Shown in pieces: positions 7,902 to 15,405 of a DNA stretch of 20,675 nt. Below the pieces are notes generated by a model, which was given only the letters and a program-made list of their open reading frames with translations, had not been told where the DNA came from and searched no databases. The DNA comes from DAOUFU01 sp034429275 (lineage in GTDB: Bacteria; Chloroflexota; Anaerolineae; Aggregatilineales; Aggregatilineaceae). Every line of letters starts with the position of its first letter. Position 1 is the stretch's first letter. The position numbers were made by a program, and so were the translations under genes. The DNA lies in NCBI GenBank assembly GCA_034429275.1, contig DAOUFU010000280.1, forward strand, positions 1-20,675. The letters are read 5' to 3'.

Positions 7902-10844
7902 TTACCTTTCCAGCACCTCAAGCAAGGTTTCGCCGGTACGCAGCAAGATGATGGTGATGTATTCCACCGGCGTGCTGAACGCGACCTGGATCGCGATCAC
8001 AAAGCGGCCCTGGTCCACGTCATACGACGGATTGAGCGACTCCCCTGTATCGACGTGATAGGCCAGCAGCGATCCGCCGCGCAGCAGCCGGTCGAACAGC
8101 CGCTCGAAATGTACCTGGACCGCGCGCCGGAAGCGCTCGTTGTTGGTTTCGAAGACAAACCGCTGGCCCTCGTGGCGCACCAGCCGCCGCAAAAAGCTGA
8201 CCATGCGCCGCACACCGATCTGGTGAAACGGTGACTGCAGGCCGAGCGTATGCGCGCTGAGCGTCAGGAACTGGCCGGGCCGCTGCTGAATCACGTTGAT
8301 CCCCCGATTGAACAACTCAACCAACTCCGGCGAGCCATCGTAGGGAGCATCCAGCCCGACCACACCGCGCAAGGCGACATTCGCGGGTGCGACTCCTGGT
8401 CCACGCGCCAGGTCGCGCGCGGCGATCATGCCGCACACGGTGCCATCGGGCGGAATGGTGCGCAGGGGATCAAGCTGGGGAGTCGTTTCCTCGCGGGTGA
8501 CCGTCCACCCGTGAAAAGCCGCGCCATAACTCAGCGAGGCCGGCTGGGCATAGTCGTCCACCAGGCGGCGATACCAGTCGAGCACGTCCCAATAGCCAAA
8601 GCGAAAGGGCAGGCTGAGCACGGCCAGCATATCCCCGCGCGCAGCGGCCATGTGCAGCATCGCCTGGTGAACCAGCAGCACCTCGTCGATGGTCTCGCAC
8701 GGGGCAAAGGTTCGCTCCATCTCCAGTAATGCCGCCAGCCGCTGATAAAGATCCAACTCCGGGTCGCTGGCCGGATCGCGCAGCAGGGCTAACTGGCGCA
8801 AAGCAAAGGACGAACGGCGCGGCTGGACCGGCGGCGGGCAGTCGCCAAACTCTGCCCGGTCGCGGCAGTTCACCGGCGCGGGCACATCGTCCCATACCGG
8901 GGCACGGCAGCCGATCAACCGGTGACCCAGGTCTGGCGCAGCGACCAGCGAGACTTCATCGACCATAAACAGGCTGTGCAGCCCGCGCGGGCGTTCCCCC
9001 GCGAAGAAGAACAGGTCGTTGGCTTTGGCGCGCACATCGTCCGGCAGCAAGGACATGACCGGATCGCTGCCCGGCAGGATGAAGCGCGGATCAACGAACA
9101 ACTCCGGCTGGTTGGGTGCATCCAGCCCATCATGAGCAGCAGGGTGATCGTCATCGGGCAACAGGGGCAGCGCGTACATCTCCGGCAGCAGGCGGCGTGT
9201 GTTCATATCGAGCGGGAAGAACAACACCGCCGGATCACCGGCTGTGGGCGGCGCGGCCAGCCGGGTGGAACGGCGCAGCAGATCGCCCACCATCACCGAG
9301 GCAGTGCGCGCTTCCACCGGCTGGGCCAGCACATCTTGCCAGGGGCGCGTTTCGGTGCGGTTGGTCGGGCCAAAAGTCAGCCCGCGCCAGGCCTCGTGAT
9401 TCTCGCGCCCTTCGCGGATCAGCAGATCGAACGTGTGCAGCACAACGGTATGCGGTGTGGCCTGGGTGACTTCCGGCCATACGATCTCGCCATCGTCCGA
9501 GAGAAAGCGCACTTCTTCCCACAGCGCCCCACCCGACACGCGCAGGTAGGGGGTTCCGCCCTCGTAGCCGAGATCGATCCCAACCACGTTAAACAGGAAC
9601 GCCTGCCCGTTGGCATAGGTCAGCCGCAGGATGTCGTCTTCCTCCAGCGGCAGATCGTCCACCGGCAGGCGGAGCAGATAGGGCGCGTCCTGGGCTGCGG
9701 GCGAGAAGTGAAGATCGCTCGATGGCGGCTTGAGGCGTGCACTGCTCCACCCGGAATCGGTCAGGCGCTCGAAGGTGCGCAGCGCTTCGCGGCTGAAGTG
9801 GAGCGAGGGGCATTCAAAGAACAGGCCGGGCGGCCTGGTTTTGGGTGCCAGCCGGATGACGTTCACCGGCAGCAGCAGCACCATCCCATCGACATATTCC
9901 AGCCGCAGCCGCCCCTCCGAGCACGCGGTGAGCACAGCTTCGAGGTCCTGCAGCGCCTGAGCAGTGCCGCGAAATTCGAAGGTGTAGCCGGTGCGTCCTT
10001 CGGAGGGTTCTGGTTCGGAGATGGCGCGCAGCTTGTGCGGGTCGAGCGTGTGCCATTCGGTCTGGCCGTTCCGCTCGCCCAGAAAGTCAACAGCGCGCAG
10101 CCGCTCGCGGGCGGGCAGCGCTCGCTGCGTGGCAAAGGCAGCCATCTGGGAAGGCGAGCAGCGCACCGTCACCGGCAGGCTTCGCTGACCGGTGTATTCG
10201 GCGTTGGGCACCCCCATTTGCTCAATCGACTCGACGCGGGCAAACAGGCGGGTCTGAGCTGCATCTTGAAAGCTGACCGCGATCAGATCGCCGGGCTGGA
10301 CGGTGCGCGCCGAAGGCACGCGCAGCTTAAAGCGCGCCCACGCCCCATCGAACCAGCGCGCGGTTTCCTCGTTCCAGGGCTGATCCACCAGCAGGGCGCG
10401 CGTATGCAGCCGCGTGGCGACTCGGACCGAGTCTGACCAGCGTCCTTCGGAGGCCGCCGGGCAGACGACCGCTTTCAACCCGTCCGAAGGCGTCCAGCCC
10501 ACCAGCCCCGGCAGGCGGAAGCGGTTCGCGCTGGCTTTGGGTCCGGCCACGCGCACCACGTAGCAGCGCCGCCCGCCGTTATCGAAAAATGCCTGCACCG
10601 CGCGCGGAAGCTGCGCGTAGACCGGGCGCCCCTCACTGCGCGCGATGAAAACATCGCCGCCGAAAATGGCGCGGTACTGGTCGATGTCTTCGACCATCAC
10701 CGGCAGATTGAGCGGCCCGCGCTCGGCAAACCCGACCAGCCCGGCGATATCGGTACGCAGCGGATCGGTGCGCACCCGGTCGGGCGCAAGCTCGACGGCG
10801 ACGCCGGGCAGCCGATCCTCATACGTCAGCGCGCGCAATGTCAT
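7902..10844 (-). CDS. Very large tail sheath-family protein (980 residues) with long internal insertion
   Basis: A giant member of the tail sheath family. The N-terminus (LPGVAVELAPDRV, TDIAGLVGFAERGPLNLPV, then AVQAFFDNGGRRCYVVRVAG at about residue 80) is the canonical sheath start. The C-terminus (ELFNRGINVIQQRPGQFLTLS, FHQIGVRRMVSFLRRLVRHEGQ, FETNNERFRRAVQVHFERLFDRL, then QVAFSTPVEYITIILLR) is the canonical sheath end with the beta-strand handshake region. Known sheaths are roughly 350-700 residues, so this one carries several hundred extra residues, mostly between about 120 and 680. It lies between the main tube gene (8 bp upstream) and the second tube gene. By analogy with Afp4 it may form the basal sheath ring or a decorated sheath layer. 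Its Shine-Dalgarno is weak (AGGCTG), unlike those of the main sheath and tube. Confidence 0.9.
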   Translation of the reverse strand: MTLRALTYEDRLPGVAVELAPDRVRTDPLRTDIAGLVGFAERGPLNLPVMVEDIDQYRAIFGGDVFIARSEGRPVYAQLPRAVQAFFDNGGRRCYVVRVAGPKASANRFRLPGLVGWTPSDGLKAVVCPAASEGRWSDSVRVATRLHTRALLVDQPWNEETARWFDGAWARFKLRVPSARTVQPGDLIAVSFQDAAQTRLFARVESIEQMGVPNAEYTGQRSLPVTVRCSPSQMAAFATQRALPARERLRAVDFLGERNGQTEWHTLDPHKLRAISEPEPSEGRTGYTFEFRGTAQALQDLEAVLTACSEGRLRLEYVDGMVLLLPVNVIRLAPKTRPPGLFFECPSLHFSREALRTFERLTDSGWSSARLKPPSSDLHFSPAAQDAPYLLRLPVDDLPLEEDDILRLTYANGQAFLFNVVGIDLGYEGGTPYLRVSGGALWEEVRFLSDDGEIVWPEVTQATPHTVVLHTFDLLIREGRENHEAWRGLTFGPTNRTETRPWQDVLAQPVEARTASVMVGDLLRRSTRLAAPPTAGDPAVLFFPLDMNTRRLLPEMYALPLLPDDDHPAAHDGLDAPNQPELFVDPRFILPGSDPVMSLLPDDVRAKANDLFFFAGERPRGLHSLFMVDEVSLVAAPDLGHRLIGCRAPVWDDVPAPVNCRDRAEFGDCPPPVQPRRSSFALRQLALLRDPASDPELDLYQRLAALLEMERTFAPCETIDEVLLVHQAMLHMAAARGDMLAVLSLPFRFGYWDVLDWYRRLVDDYAQPASLSYGAAFHGWTVTREETTPQLDPLRTIPPDGTVCGMIAARDLARGPGVAPANVALRGVVGLDAPYDGSPELVELFNRGINVIQQRPGQFLTLSAHTLGLQSPFHQIGVRRMVSFLRRLVRHEGQRFVFETNNERFRRAVQVHFERLFDRLLRGGSLLAYHVDTGESLNPSYDVDQGRFVIAIQVAFSTPVEYITIILLRTGETLLEVLER

Positions 10845-10852
10845 CGGTCAGC

Positions 10853-11308
10853 CTATTCTACAAACAGGTCCTCGCACGACAGGACCAGTTCTTCGATGGC
10901 GACATCGCTGCTAGATTTGGCGTTCAGCGATGGGCCGTTGTAGCGCATCGGGCGGGCGTTGATCAGCCGCCAGGTCATGATTTCCTGCTCGCGCGCCTCA
11001 TCTAGCTGGATGATGGTCACGTTGCGGGCGGCCTGCTGGTTGCCGTTGCGCACCTCCAGAATCCACTCGTAGAGGTTGAGCGCCCCGATCAGCCCGCGCT
11101 TGAGCGTCACATCGCCCACCTTGTACATGCCGCTCACTTTGCGTACCCGGTTCGTGGCGTCGTTGCCGTTGCGGTATTCCTGCATGGTGACCTCGATATT
11201 GAGGCCGCTCACTTCCTGGAAGCCGCCCAGAACCGAGGTAGTGTCGCCGGTGCCCAGGTCCACCCGGAAATTGAAGGCCCCATAGGGGTTATCTCGCTGC
11301 GTAGCCAT
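10853..11308 (-). CDS. Main tail tube protein, gp19 family (Afp1-type)
   Basis: A 151-residue tube protein, the usual length for this family. It opens with DNPYGAFNFRVDLG, continues with SVLGGFQEVSGLNIEVTMQEYRNG and the hallmark KVGDVTLKRGLIGALNLYEWI (about residues 63-83), and closes with SDVAIEELVLSCEDLFVE. Hexameric rings of such proteins stack into the inner tube that is driven into the target. The ATG at 11308 follows the main sheath stop by 19 bp with an AAAGGGG element upstream. The sheath-tube order matches Afp-like clusters with the two genes swapped. The assignment as the main, rather than initiator, tube rests on its minimal length and its position beside the main sheath. Confidence 0.95.
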   Translation of the reverse strand: MATQRDNPYGAFNFRVDLGTGDTTSVLGGFQEVSGLNIEVTMQEYRNGNDATNRVRKVSGMYKVGDVTLKRGLIGALNLYEWILEVRNGNQQAARNVTIIQLDEAREQEIMTWRLINARPMRYNGPSLNAKSSSDVAIEELVLSCEDLFVE

Positions 11309-11327
11309 AGCTCATCGTCCCCTTTCG

Positions 11328-13214
11328 TTAGCGCAGGTTGATCGGGCTGTCAGCAGTCCACTGCCCGATGCGGAAGATCACAAACTCGGCAGGCTTGACC
11401 GGCGCAACACCGATCAGGCAGACCAGCCGCCCGTTGTCCAGGTCGTTCTGGTCCATCGTCGAGCGGTCGCAGCGAACGAAGTAGGCCTTTTCGGGCTTTT
11501 CGCCCACCAGCCCACCGCGTCGCCATTCGTTGAACAGGAAATCTTCCACCATGCGGCGGACGTTGTTCCACAGGGGGGTATCGTTGTTCTCGAACACCGC
11601 CCACTGAGTTGCACGCTCAATCGAGTATTCAAGATAGGCGAAATAGCGGCGCAGGTTGACATATTTCCATTCGGGATCGTCGCTGATGGTCCGCGCGCCC
11701 CACAGCAGCAAACCGCGCCCTTCAAAGAAGCGGAAGCAGTTCACGCCGTTGGGGTTGAGCATTTCCTGGTGAGCCGTTGCCAGCCGCTGCTCAAAATCGA
11801 CCGCCAGCCGCACTACCTCGTTGGCCGGGGCCTTGAAGACGGCGCGCTCGGTGTCGTTGCGCGCATAGATGCCCGCCACGAATCCGCTGGGCGGCAGCGG
11901 CAGGCGTTTGCCGCTCTGGCCGGGTCGCGGATCGGCCACTACCACCCAGGGATAGTAGAGCGCCGCATATTTCGACGAGCGCCGATTGCGGAAGGTGCGC
12001 GCCTGAGTCGGCAGGTAGTTGGGCGGCGTATCGATCACCGCGATCCGGTATTTCATCTTCTCGCAGTGGGCGATGACCGCGTTGTTGATCGCGAAGGCCT
12101 GGTCTTCGGAATAGCCCTTCGCCGTGCAGCCCGGCGCGGCGATGATGGAAATATCGGGCACTGCTTCGAAGGCCAGCAGGCCATTCTTAGCTTTGGTGAA
12201 ATCGTCAGGGGCAATCAGGTCCAGAAAGCCGGTTGCGCTGCCCTCGTATGCGTCGTTTTGCGGGATAACCCCATCGCTGCCATTGGCCAGCAGATGGGGC
12301 TGGCCGTCAATGACCGCATCCTTGATGAAGCTGGCAAGATTGGGTGAAGTCGTGTTGAACAGCAGAACGACTACATCGGCGATCTCAGCCGGGGGATTTT
12401 CCAGCATAAAAGGCACGGTCAGCGCGGCAAACCGGGTGGCGGGAGTCTTGGAAAAAACGCGCGTTAGCGAGTCATCGGAATTGACATTCAGGCCAAATTC
12501 GCCCAGGCTGCGATAATCGCCGAACGACTTATCCGGCTGCTGGGGAGCGATCTCGACTACGACCGTCAGCGGCAGAATGTCCTTGCCGTCAAACGTGTCC
12601 AGGGTGGCCGCAGGATTGCCTTTGGGCTTGAGCAGGAATGGATCTGCTGCTGTGCCCAGGCCGGTCACCGTGTACAGGTTGCCGACCAGCGTGGTGCCCA
12701 TGGCGATATAGACGACATCGCCAGCCCGCACGCGCGACAGGTTATAGACCGGGCTGCCGCCGCCAGCGGGGGTAGTCTTTTGCAGCACCTGGTCCCCCAG
12801 GCGCAGGCGGAACCGGACCCGCATGTTGCCCGCCGCGCCGGGGAAGCGCGCAGTCAGGCGCGGGCGCGGAGTGGCGGCAGGGCCGATGTCACCGGTGGTG
12901 GCATGTCCGCTGGTCGCGGTATTCGCCGCGCGCGCATAGACCCGCATGACATAGCACCGTTTGCCACCTTCGGCGAAAAAGGCACGCACGCCGTGAGCCA
13001 GGTAGTTGGTGCCAAACTCCAGGTCTTCCAGCCCGCCATAGTAGCGCTCGAAATCGGCAAAGCTGGTCAGCAGTTCCGGCTGCCCGCTGATCGGCCCGGT
13101 GCGGGTAGGGCCGATGAAGCCTGCCGTGCTGGTGCTCACGCCTTCGATCGACTTGGCGCGATAACTGGTTTCCTCAACATACACACCGGGGGCCAAATAT
13201 TCGGACATAGCCAT
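11328..13214 (-). CDS. Main contractile tail sheath protein (Afp2/3-type)
   Basis: A 628-residue sheath protein. The N-terminus (YLAPGVYVEETSYRAKSIEG, STSTAGFIGPTRTGP, then VRAFFAEGGKRCYVMRVYA) and the C-terminal domain (YYPWVVVADPRPG, PPSGFVAGIYARNDTERAVFKAPAN, RFFEGRGLLLWGARTISDDPEWKYVNLRRYF, then EFVIFRIGQW) are diagnostic of the family. The middle part (about residues 110-330) is the variable, surface-exposed region. Sheath rings contract to push the tube. The start is preceded by AAGGAG, the strongest ribosome binding site in the operon, which fits a protein needed in many copies; ATG codons at 13214 and 13208 are both usable. The 42-bp gap upstream is among the longest in the operon. 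Confidence 0.96.
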   Translation of the reverse strand: MAMSEYLAPGVYVEETSYRAKSIEGVSTSTAGFIGPTRTGPISGQPELLTSFADFERYYGGLEDLEFGTNYLAHGVRAFFAEGGKRCYVMRVYARAANTATSGHATTGDIGPAATPRPRLTARFPGAAGNMRVRFRLRLGDQVLQKTTPAGGGSPVYNLSRVRAGDVVYIAMGTTLVGNLYTVTGLGTAADPFLLKPKGNPAATLDTFDGKDILPLTVVVEIAPQQPDKSFGDYRSLGEFGLNVNSDDSLTRVFSKTPATRFAALTVPFMLENPPAEIADVVVLLFNTTSPNLASFIKDAVIDGQPHLLANGSDGVIPQNDAYEGSATGFLDLIAPDDFTKAKNGLLAFEAVPDISIIAAPGCTAKGYSEDQAFAINNAVIAHCEKMKYRIAVIDTPPNYLPTQARTFRNRRSSKYAALYYPWVVVADPRPGQSGKRLPLPPSGFVAGIYARNDTERAVFKAPANEVVRLAVDFEQRLATAHQEMLNPNGVNCFRFFEGRGLLLWGARTISDDPEWKYVNLRRYFAYLEYSIERATQWAVFENNDTPLWNNVRRMVEDFLFNEWRRGGLVGEKPEKAYFVRCDRSTMDQNDLDNGRLVCLIGVAPVKPAEFVIFRIGQWTADSPINLR

Positions 13215-13256
13215 GATCTCCTTCCAAGACGAGCATCACACGTCCGCCGGGGCGGG

Positions 13257-14117
13257 TCAGGGCGCAGGCTCGACGTGCTGCCGCGACCTCGTGTCGCTTG
13301 CGGTTTTTAGGATCACTTCTTTCCGGTAAATCAAATTGCGAGACAGCGTCGGCAGACCTTCAAGCGTGCCCTGGGTCTGCGCCAGGATACTTTTGTGTTC
13401 GGGTGGAGCGGTTGGGGGCAGCACCGGCAGAGGTTCCTGGGCGGAGGGCTGATACTGCACGCTGATCGTCACCGGCCAGGCCAGGTCGGTCATGGGGGTG
13501 GTATCGGCATTGGGCGCATGCTGAATCGATGGATAGAGCACCCACAGGGCTACCTCGCCACGCGCATCGGCCACCGCCTGGTAGTCGGTGCTGTCAATGG
13601 TCGCAGTGAGCAGCGCCCACGCCGCCGGACGCTGGTTGACCGCATCCCACAGCGTGGCCCGGATCACGCCAAACGCGGAAGAGACCGGTCGCGCCGGGGA
13701 AGAGAACAACAGCACCGGGATCACGCGTTCCTGCGGCAGGGTGAGCCGGATCGCCTGGGGCAGATACCGCCCGGCAGCATCCTCTATGGTGATGAGGTAA
13801 TTCTGCGGGGCGAGCGGGTCCGACGGTGACGCATAGGCCGAAGCCGGGCTGCGGTCCCATTCATAATCGGCCAGGCCGGGCAGCGTGTTGTAGCCGAAGA
13901 TGCCCGATACCGGCGAGCGATAGGCAGTGAATACACCGCCGCTGCCGGATACATGGCGTGCCTGCACCACCAGCCCGGCACCAACCGGCACATTGTGCGC
14001 CAGGTCGATGCAGCGCAGCCCAAGCGGCGCACGACGCACGATGCGTTCCATCTCACGGTAGCGCACCCGGCCAAACCGAAGTTCACCGGGACGGGGCGTG
14101 TTGGACGACATGCTCAT
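13257..14117 (-). CDS. eCIS operon protein of unknown function, beta-sandwich-like
   Basis: A 286-residue protein I cannot assign. Residues about 36-127 look like a beta-rich domain (CIDLAHNVPVGAGLVVQA, then SPVSGIFGYNTLPGL). Residues about 149-197 (FGVIRATLWDAVNQRPAAWA, then TDYQAVADARGEVALWVLYP) resemble the carboxypeptidase-regulatory-like (FnIII-like) fold, where a 'VI-AT--DA----P---A-V' strand pair is followed by 'AD-RGEV-L'. A Pro-rich linker and a basic C-terminal tail follow. It lies between the tail-terminator and main sheath genes, so it may belong to the distal cap end of the particle. The start at 14117 lies 3 bp after the preceding stop with GGCGGG upstream; a second ATG at 14111 is equally possible. 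No signal peptide or membrane segment is seen. Confidence 0.8.
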   Translation of the reverse strand: MSMSSNTPRPGELRFGRVRYREMERIVRRAPLGLRCIDLAHNVPVGAGLVVQARHVSGSGGVFTAYRSPVSGIFGYNTLPGLADYEWDRSPASAYASPSDPLAPQNYLITIEDAAGRYLPQAIRLTLPQERVIPVLLFSSPARPVSSAFGVIRATLWDAVNQRPAAWALLTATIDSTDYQAVADARGEVALWVLYPSIQHAPNADTTPMTDLAWPVTISVQYQPSAQEPLPVLPPTAPPEHKSILAQTQGTLEGLPTLSRNLIYRKEVILKTASDTRSRQHVEPAP

Positions 14118-14120
14118 GGC

Positions 14121-14765
14121 CTACCCGCCTCCCTCTTCGGATTCATCGTCCACCGCGATCTCTCCATAGCGGAGATCGCGCGTCAGCACGATGCCACCGC
14201 CCATCGGCATGTCGCTGTCGATCCGCACCACGCGCGCAACATAGGGCACCGAAATACGAAAATCGCCCGGCAGCACCTCCCAAATATGAAACATCTCGTC
14301 GGTGGTCATGGTGCCGGCAGCGATCTCGACCATCTCGTTCGCATCGAACCCCGCGTCTCCGGCAGCGTTGAGCAGACTCGGCGGCAGCCGGGGGTGATCT
14401 TCGAGCACGCGCATCATCCACCCCAGCAGGCGTTGTTCGGTGGAAATGTGCTTGGCCCAGGGCGTGAGGATGAAATGCAGATCGAGCGGAAGCTGCGGGT
14501 GCCGCTGCCGCCCGGTGATCGGGTCCGGCTGCGCGGGGATAGAGCGCTGGGTGCTGTTGATGTTCACCCGGTAAAGAAACAACGAGACACCATTTTCCAT
14601 CGGGCTGTCGAAGCTGCTCGTCTGGTAAACCTCGAAGGCCATCGAAGCCAGAGGCGGAGTCGTGGTATTGAGTGGGTCGATTGGGAACGGGTTGCTCTGC
14701 CACGCCTGGTGGAGCAGCCGGACCACCGCCTCGCACACGTTATGGATCGCGCTGACATTCGCCAT
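14121..14765 (-). CDS. DUF4255 / Pvc16-like tail terminator (cap) protein (Afp16-type)
   Basis: A 214-residue protein. The N-terminal 180 residues fit the DUF4255 (Pvc16 N-terminal) family: SAIHNVCEAVVRLLHQAW, ENGVSLFLYRVNINSTQRS (about residue 62), then LPLDLHFILTPWAKHISTEQRLLGWMMRVLEDHP (about residue 92), the last being the strongest signature, and MTTDEMFHIWEVLP followed by RISVPYVARVVRID. By family knowledge this protein caps the tube and sheath and stops elongation at the distal end. In Afp and PVC its gene is at the far end of the cluster; here it is near the start of the operon, before the sheath genes. The start at 14765 is 6 bp after the upstream stop and has only a weak GGAA site, which fits a low-copy cap. 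Confidence 0.93.
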   Translation of the reverse strand: MANVSAIHNVCEAVVRLLHQAWQSNPFPIDPLNTTTPPLASMAFEVYQTSSFDSPMENGVSLFLYRVNINSTQRSIPAQPDPITGRQRHPQLPLDLHFILTPWAKHISTEQRLLGWMMRVLEDHPRLPPSLLNAAGDAGFDANEMVEIAAGTMTTDEMFHIWEVLPGDFRISVPYVARVVRIDSDMPMGGGIVLTRDLRYGEIAVDDESEEGGG

Positions 14766-14771
14766 AGATCG

Positions 14772-15179
14772 CTATTCCATCGACCAGGTATCGCGCTGAC
14801 ACAACTCCACCAGGGCGGAAACCACGCTCGCCGCGTCTTGAGTGGCGAGGGGCGCGCGCTGAATCTGGAGCCAGTAGGCCATGCCGGCGTTGCGCTGGGG
14901 CGCGAACACCAGCACCCGCAGCGAAGCATATTCGCTCAGCAGGTGACTGACGATGCCGGGCGGCGGATACACTGCCGGTGCGCCGAGCAGCACGACATCC
15001 GTCGAGCTGGTCACAGCCTGCAAAATGCCCACCGCATCACTGGCTACCGCGCCGAGCACCAGGCGCGGGTTTTGATCAATGGCCTGGGTGACGAGTCTCA
15101 CGATGACCTCTGGCAAGGCGCCGATCACGACTTCGTAGGTGTCCTGGTCGGGGCCGTCGGAGGCAAGGTGAATGGACAT
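14772..15179 (-). CDS. Degenerate response-regulator receiver-domain protein (pseudo-receiver)
   Basis: A 135-residue stand-alone receiver-like protein with no output domain. The frame follows the NarL-type receiver: TYEVVIGALPEVIVRLV (beta-1 and helix 1), NPRLVLGAVASDAVGILQAV (beta-2/helix 2), STDVVLLGAPAVYPPPG (beta-3 and loop), and SLRVLVFAPQRNAG (beta-4). The phosphorylation site is lost: Gly66 replaces the acceptor Asp in 'DVVLLG', the acidic pair after beta-1 is Gly-Ala, and Ala93 replaces the Thr/Ser after beta-4. It is the first gene of the eCIS operon, so it may regulate or be part of the system by protein-protein contact. The start at 15179 has AGAGG 8 nt upstream; an in-frame ATG at 15233 would add 18 residues without a clear site. 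The fold assignment is by pattern and is moderately sure. Confidence 0.72.
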   Translation of the reverse strand: MSIHLASDGPDQDTYEVVIGALPEVIVRLVTQAIDQNPRLVLGAVASDAVGILQAVTSSTDVVLLGAPAVYPPPGIVSHLLSEYASLRVLVFAPQRNAGMAYWLQIQRAPLATQDAASVVSALVELCQRDTWSME

Positions 15180-15263
15180 GCGCAGCGCCTCTGCGTTTGC
15201 CGGTGCCGTGCTGGGGACCTGCCACGCCAGCACATCGCCGCGATTCGTTAACCAACATTCTAA

Positions 15264-15294
15264 TAGAAAACGTGTGGCAGAGGCCCGATCAAAA
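15264..15294 (-). promoter_or_regulatory. Possible promoter of the eCIS operon
   Basis: On the minus strand a TTGATC (-35-like) is followed after about 18 nt by TTCTAT, and a little further by TAGAAT. It lies after the terminator-like hairpin and about 85 nt before the first operon start. The match is weak and rests mainly on position. Confidence 0.25.
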
Positions 15295-15325
15295 AGGATG
15301 GTAGAGGGTCAGGCAGACCCCCTAC
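15291..15325 (-). terminator. Terminator-like hairpin between the LuxR-type regulator and the eCIS operon
   Basis: An inverted repeat of 10-bp arms (15301-15310 with 15316-15325, one A/C mismatch, 5-nt loop), followed on the minus strand after 5 nt by TTTTT. It lies about 80 bp past the stop of the regulator gene. The GC-rich stem and T-run suggest a Rho-independent terminator or attenuator; an operator is the alternative. Confidence 0.5.
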
Positions 15326-15405
15326 CCAGGATATGGAACTGATCGGTCTTGGGACAGGTTTGGATCAGGCAGGGCTGGTTTTTGGAGGCAGTAAGACTTT
15401 CAATT

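Noticed and set aside
8922..10436. A 504-codon open frame on the plus strand inside the giant sheath gene
   Set aside because: The opposite frame is a clear sheath protein. The plus-strand product is rich in Arg, Gln, Gly and His with no recognisable domain, as expected from antisense of GC-rich coding DNA.
2..15179. Myovirus-type prophage or type VI secretion system
   Set aside because: No capsid, portal, terminase, integrase or lysis genes, and no TssJ/L/M membrane complex. Two tube proteins, a DUF4255 cap and a LysM baseplate protein point to an eCIS; genes outside the window could still change details.
15076..15258. A 60-codon open frame in another minus-strand frame over the start of the pseudo-receiver gene
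   Set aside because: It overlaps the supported gene, has no ribosome binding site of note and no recognisable features.
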